NCBI RefSeq assembly: GCF_010993745.1
Contig: NZ_WOTN01000001.1
Location: 809,235-873,234, forward strand
Source: Fodinicola acaciae
GTDB lineage: Bacteria > Actinomycetota > Actinomycetes > Mycobacteriales > HKI-0501
Direction of reading: 5' to 3'
Length of the DNA: 64,000 nucleotides
The notes beneath the pieces were generated by a model. The model was given only the letters and a program-made list of their open reading frames with translations. It did no database searches and was not told the origin of the DNA. This document shows positions 63,363-64,000 of this stretch, in pieces. Each line of letters starts with the position of its first letter. Position 1 is the stretch's first letter. The position numbers and the translations under genes were made by a program.

Positions 63363-64000
63363 ATGAACGTCCCACCTTTGGTGGACGCGATCACCGAGAT
63401 CGCCGGTGAAACGCGCCTTCCTGACCTTTTGCGCCGGGTCGTGAGCACCGCGCCGGCGATGGTGCCGGCGTCGTACGCGGCGCTGGAAGTGCTCGGGCCG
63501 GACGGAGATGTCGCCGACGTCATCCGCGTCGACGACGTGCGTACGCGGTCGTTGCCGGCGTCCCTTTTCGGCGTACCGGTGCCGGGCAGGGACGGGGTTT
63601 TCGGCACGCTTTATCTGGATCGCGAGCCCGACGAGGTCACCCCGGCCGAGGCGGAAATCCTCGCCGCGTACGCGAAAGCCGCCGGCGCGGCCATCGGTTT
63701 CGCGCAGGACCGCGAAGATCTCTGGCGCCGGGAGCAATGGCTCGACGCTTCGCACCGCGTCACCGCCGCGTTGCTGACCGGCGAAGGCGCGATGGCCGCG
63801 ATGCGGATCATCGCCGAGCGAGCCAGGCTGGTCACCGGTGCGCCGGCGGCGGCGATTTCCCGGCCGCTGCCGGACGATCGTTCTCAGTTGGTGTTCGAGG
63901 TGGTCGATGCCGGCGACATCCGCGGCGGCCCGGTCGCCGGCATCACCGTGCCGGTCGAGACGACCGCGACCGGATACGCGTTCACGCACGCCAAACGCGT
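63363..64000 (+). CDS. GAF-domain sensor protein, DevS/DosT-like (3' part missing at window edge)
   Basis: The first 212 codons of a longer gene; start ATG 63363 with GAGGCGGG upstream. Residues about 5-120 are a first GAF domain (ETRLPDLLRRVVSTAPAMVP, SLFGVPVPGRDGVFGTLYLD, AEILAAYAKAAGAAIGFAQD) and residues about 127-212 begin a second (LDASHRVTAALLTGEGAMAA). The order and the linker match the two-GAF histidine kinases DevS/DosT. The first GAF looks internally shortened, with about 60 residues fewer between the VRTRS and SLFGVPV strands than I expect. The kinase part, if present, lies outside. Confidence 0.75.
   Translation, partial: MNVPPLVDAITEIAGETRLPDLLRRVVSTAPAMVPASYAALEVLGPDGDVADVIRVDDVRTRSLPASLFGVPVPGRDGVFGTLYLDREPDEVTPAEAEILAAYAKAAGAAIGFAQDREDLWRREQWLDASHRVTAALLTGEGAMAAMRIIAERARLVTGAPAAAISRPLPDDRSQLVFEVVDAGDIRGGPVAGITVPVETTATGYAFTHAKR

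Noticed and set aside
1-64000. tRNA, rRNA or CRISPR features
   Set aside because: No cloverleaf-like intergenic sequence, rRNA segment or regularly spaced direct repeats were noticed; intergenic regions are mostly short.

Overview
The window is about 64 kb of GC-rich, gene-dense DNA that reads as the chromosome of a filamentous or soil-type actinomycete. Supporting signs are the strong third-position GC bias, GTG and TTG starts, Tat-type secreted proteins, a P450/TetR pair, LysR/GntR/IclR/Lrp/PucR/Crp regulators, and an actinobacterial-type hopanoid locus. I do not assign a species. No rRNA, tRNA or CRISPR array was seen. A recurrent word is CGTACG, used for Arg-Thr and Val-Arg codon pairs.

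Layout. 1-6.3 kb: aconitase (cut by the left edge) with a plausible promoter, a VOC protein, a membrane protein, an MGDG-synthase-like glycosyltransferase and aminopeptidase P. 6.5-19 kb: two large secreted proteins of unknown function (6476-8878 and 16539-19040). Between them lie a palindromic intergenic element, a 300-aa unknown protein, a Crp-type regulator, an EamA transporter, a divergent P450/TetR pair, asparagine synthase, and the wreck of a FAD monooxygenase gene.

19.0-29.2 kb: an eight-gene minus-strand hopanoid operon transcribed hpnC-hpnD-hpnE-polyprenyl diphosphate synthase-shc-(hpnG::ispH fusion)-hpnH-dxs, with most junctions overlapping by 1-4 nt. It runs from MEP-pathway supply (Dxs, IspH) through prenyl diphosphates, squalene and hopene to the adenosyl/ribosyl-hopane side chain. 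A PucR-type regulator diverges from it. 30.5-35.4 kb: a VC0807-like membrane protein, a glycosyltransferase fused to a wax-ester-synthase/DGAT-type acyltransferase, a NIPA-like transporter and an SDR.

35.8-42.8 kb: a Gfo/Idh/MocA oxidoreductase with a LacI-type operator. Next is the most interesting locus, a four-gene overlapping operon encoding a kleisin-sized helical protein, two small winged-helix-like proteins and a 1036-aa SMC-like ATPase, closed by a strong terminator. The parts list resembles MukBEF/MksBEF/Wadjet, but no JetD/MksG-like subunit lies beside it and there are two different KITE-sized proteins. 42.7-48.2 kb: two divergent secreted CHAP-type peptidoglycan hydrolases, a divergent MFS/LysR pair, and two GNAT genes. 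48.2-54.6 kb: a dipeptide/oligopeptide ABC importer operon (with a permease-ATPase fusion) divergent from a FadR-type regulator that has a palindromic operator candidate.

54.6-64 kb: a TPR/zinc-ribbon protein; a gene-poor scar with an IS982-type transposase remnant; a quinone oxidoreductase divergent from a Tm-1-like/PEP-hydrolase-like pair; IclR and Lrp regulators; an MFS transporter; a small unknown ORF; a two-domain universal stress protein; and the start of a DevS/DosT-like GAF sensor cut by the right edge.
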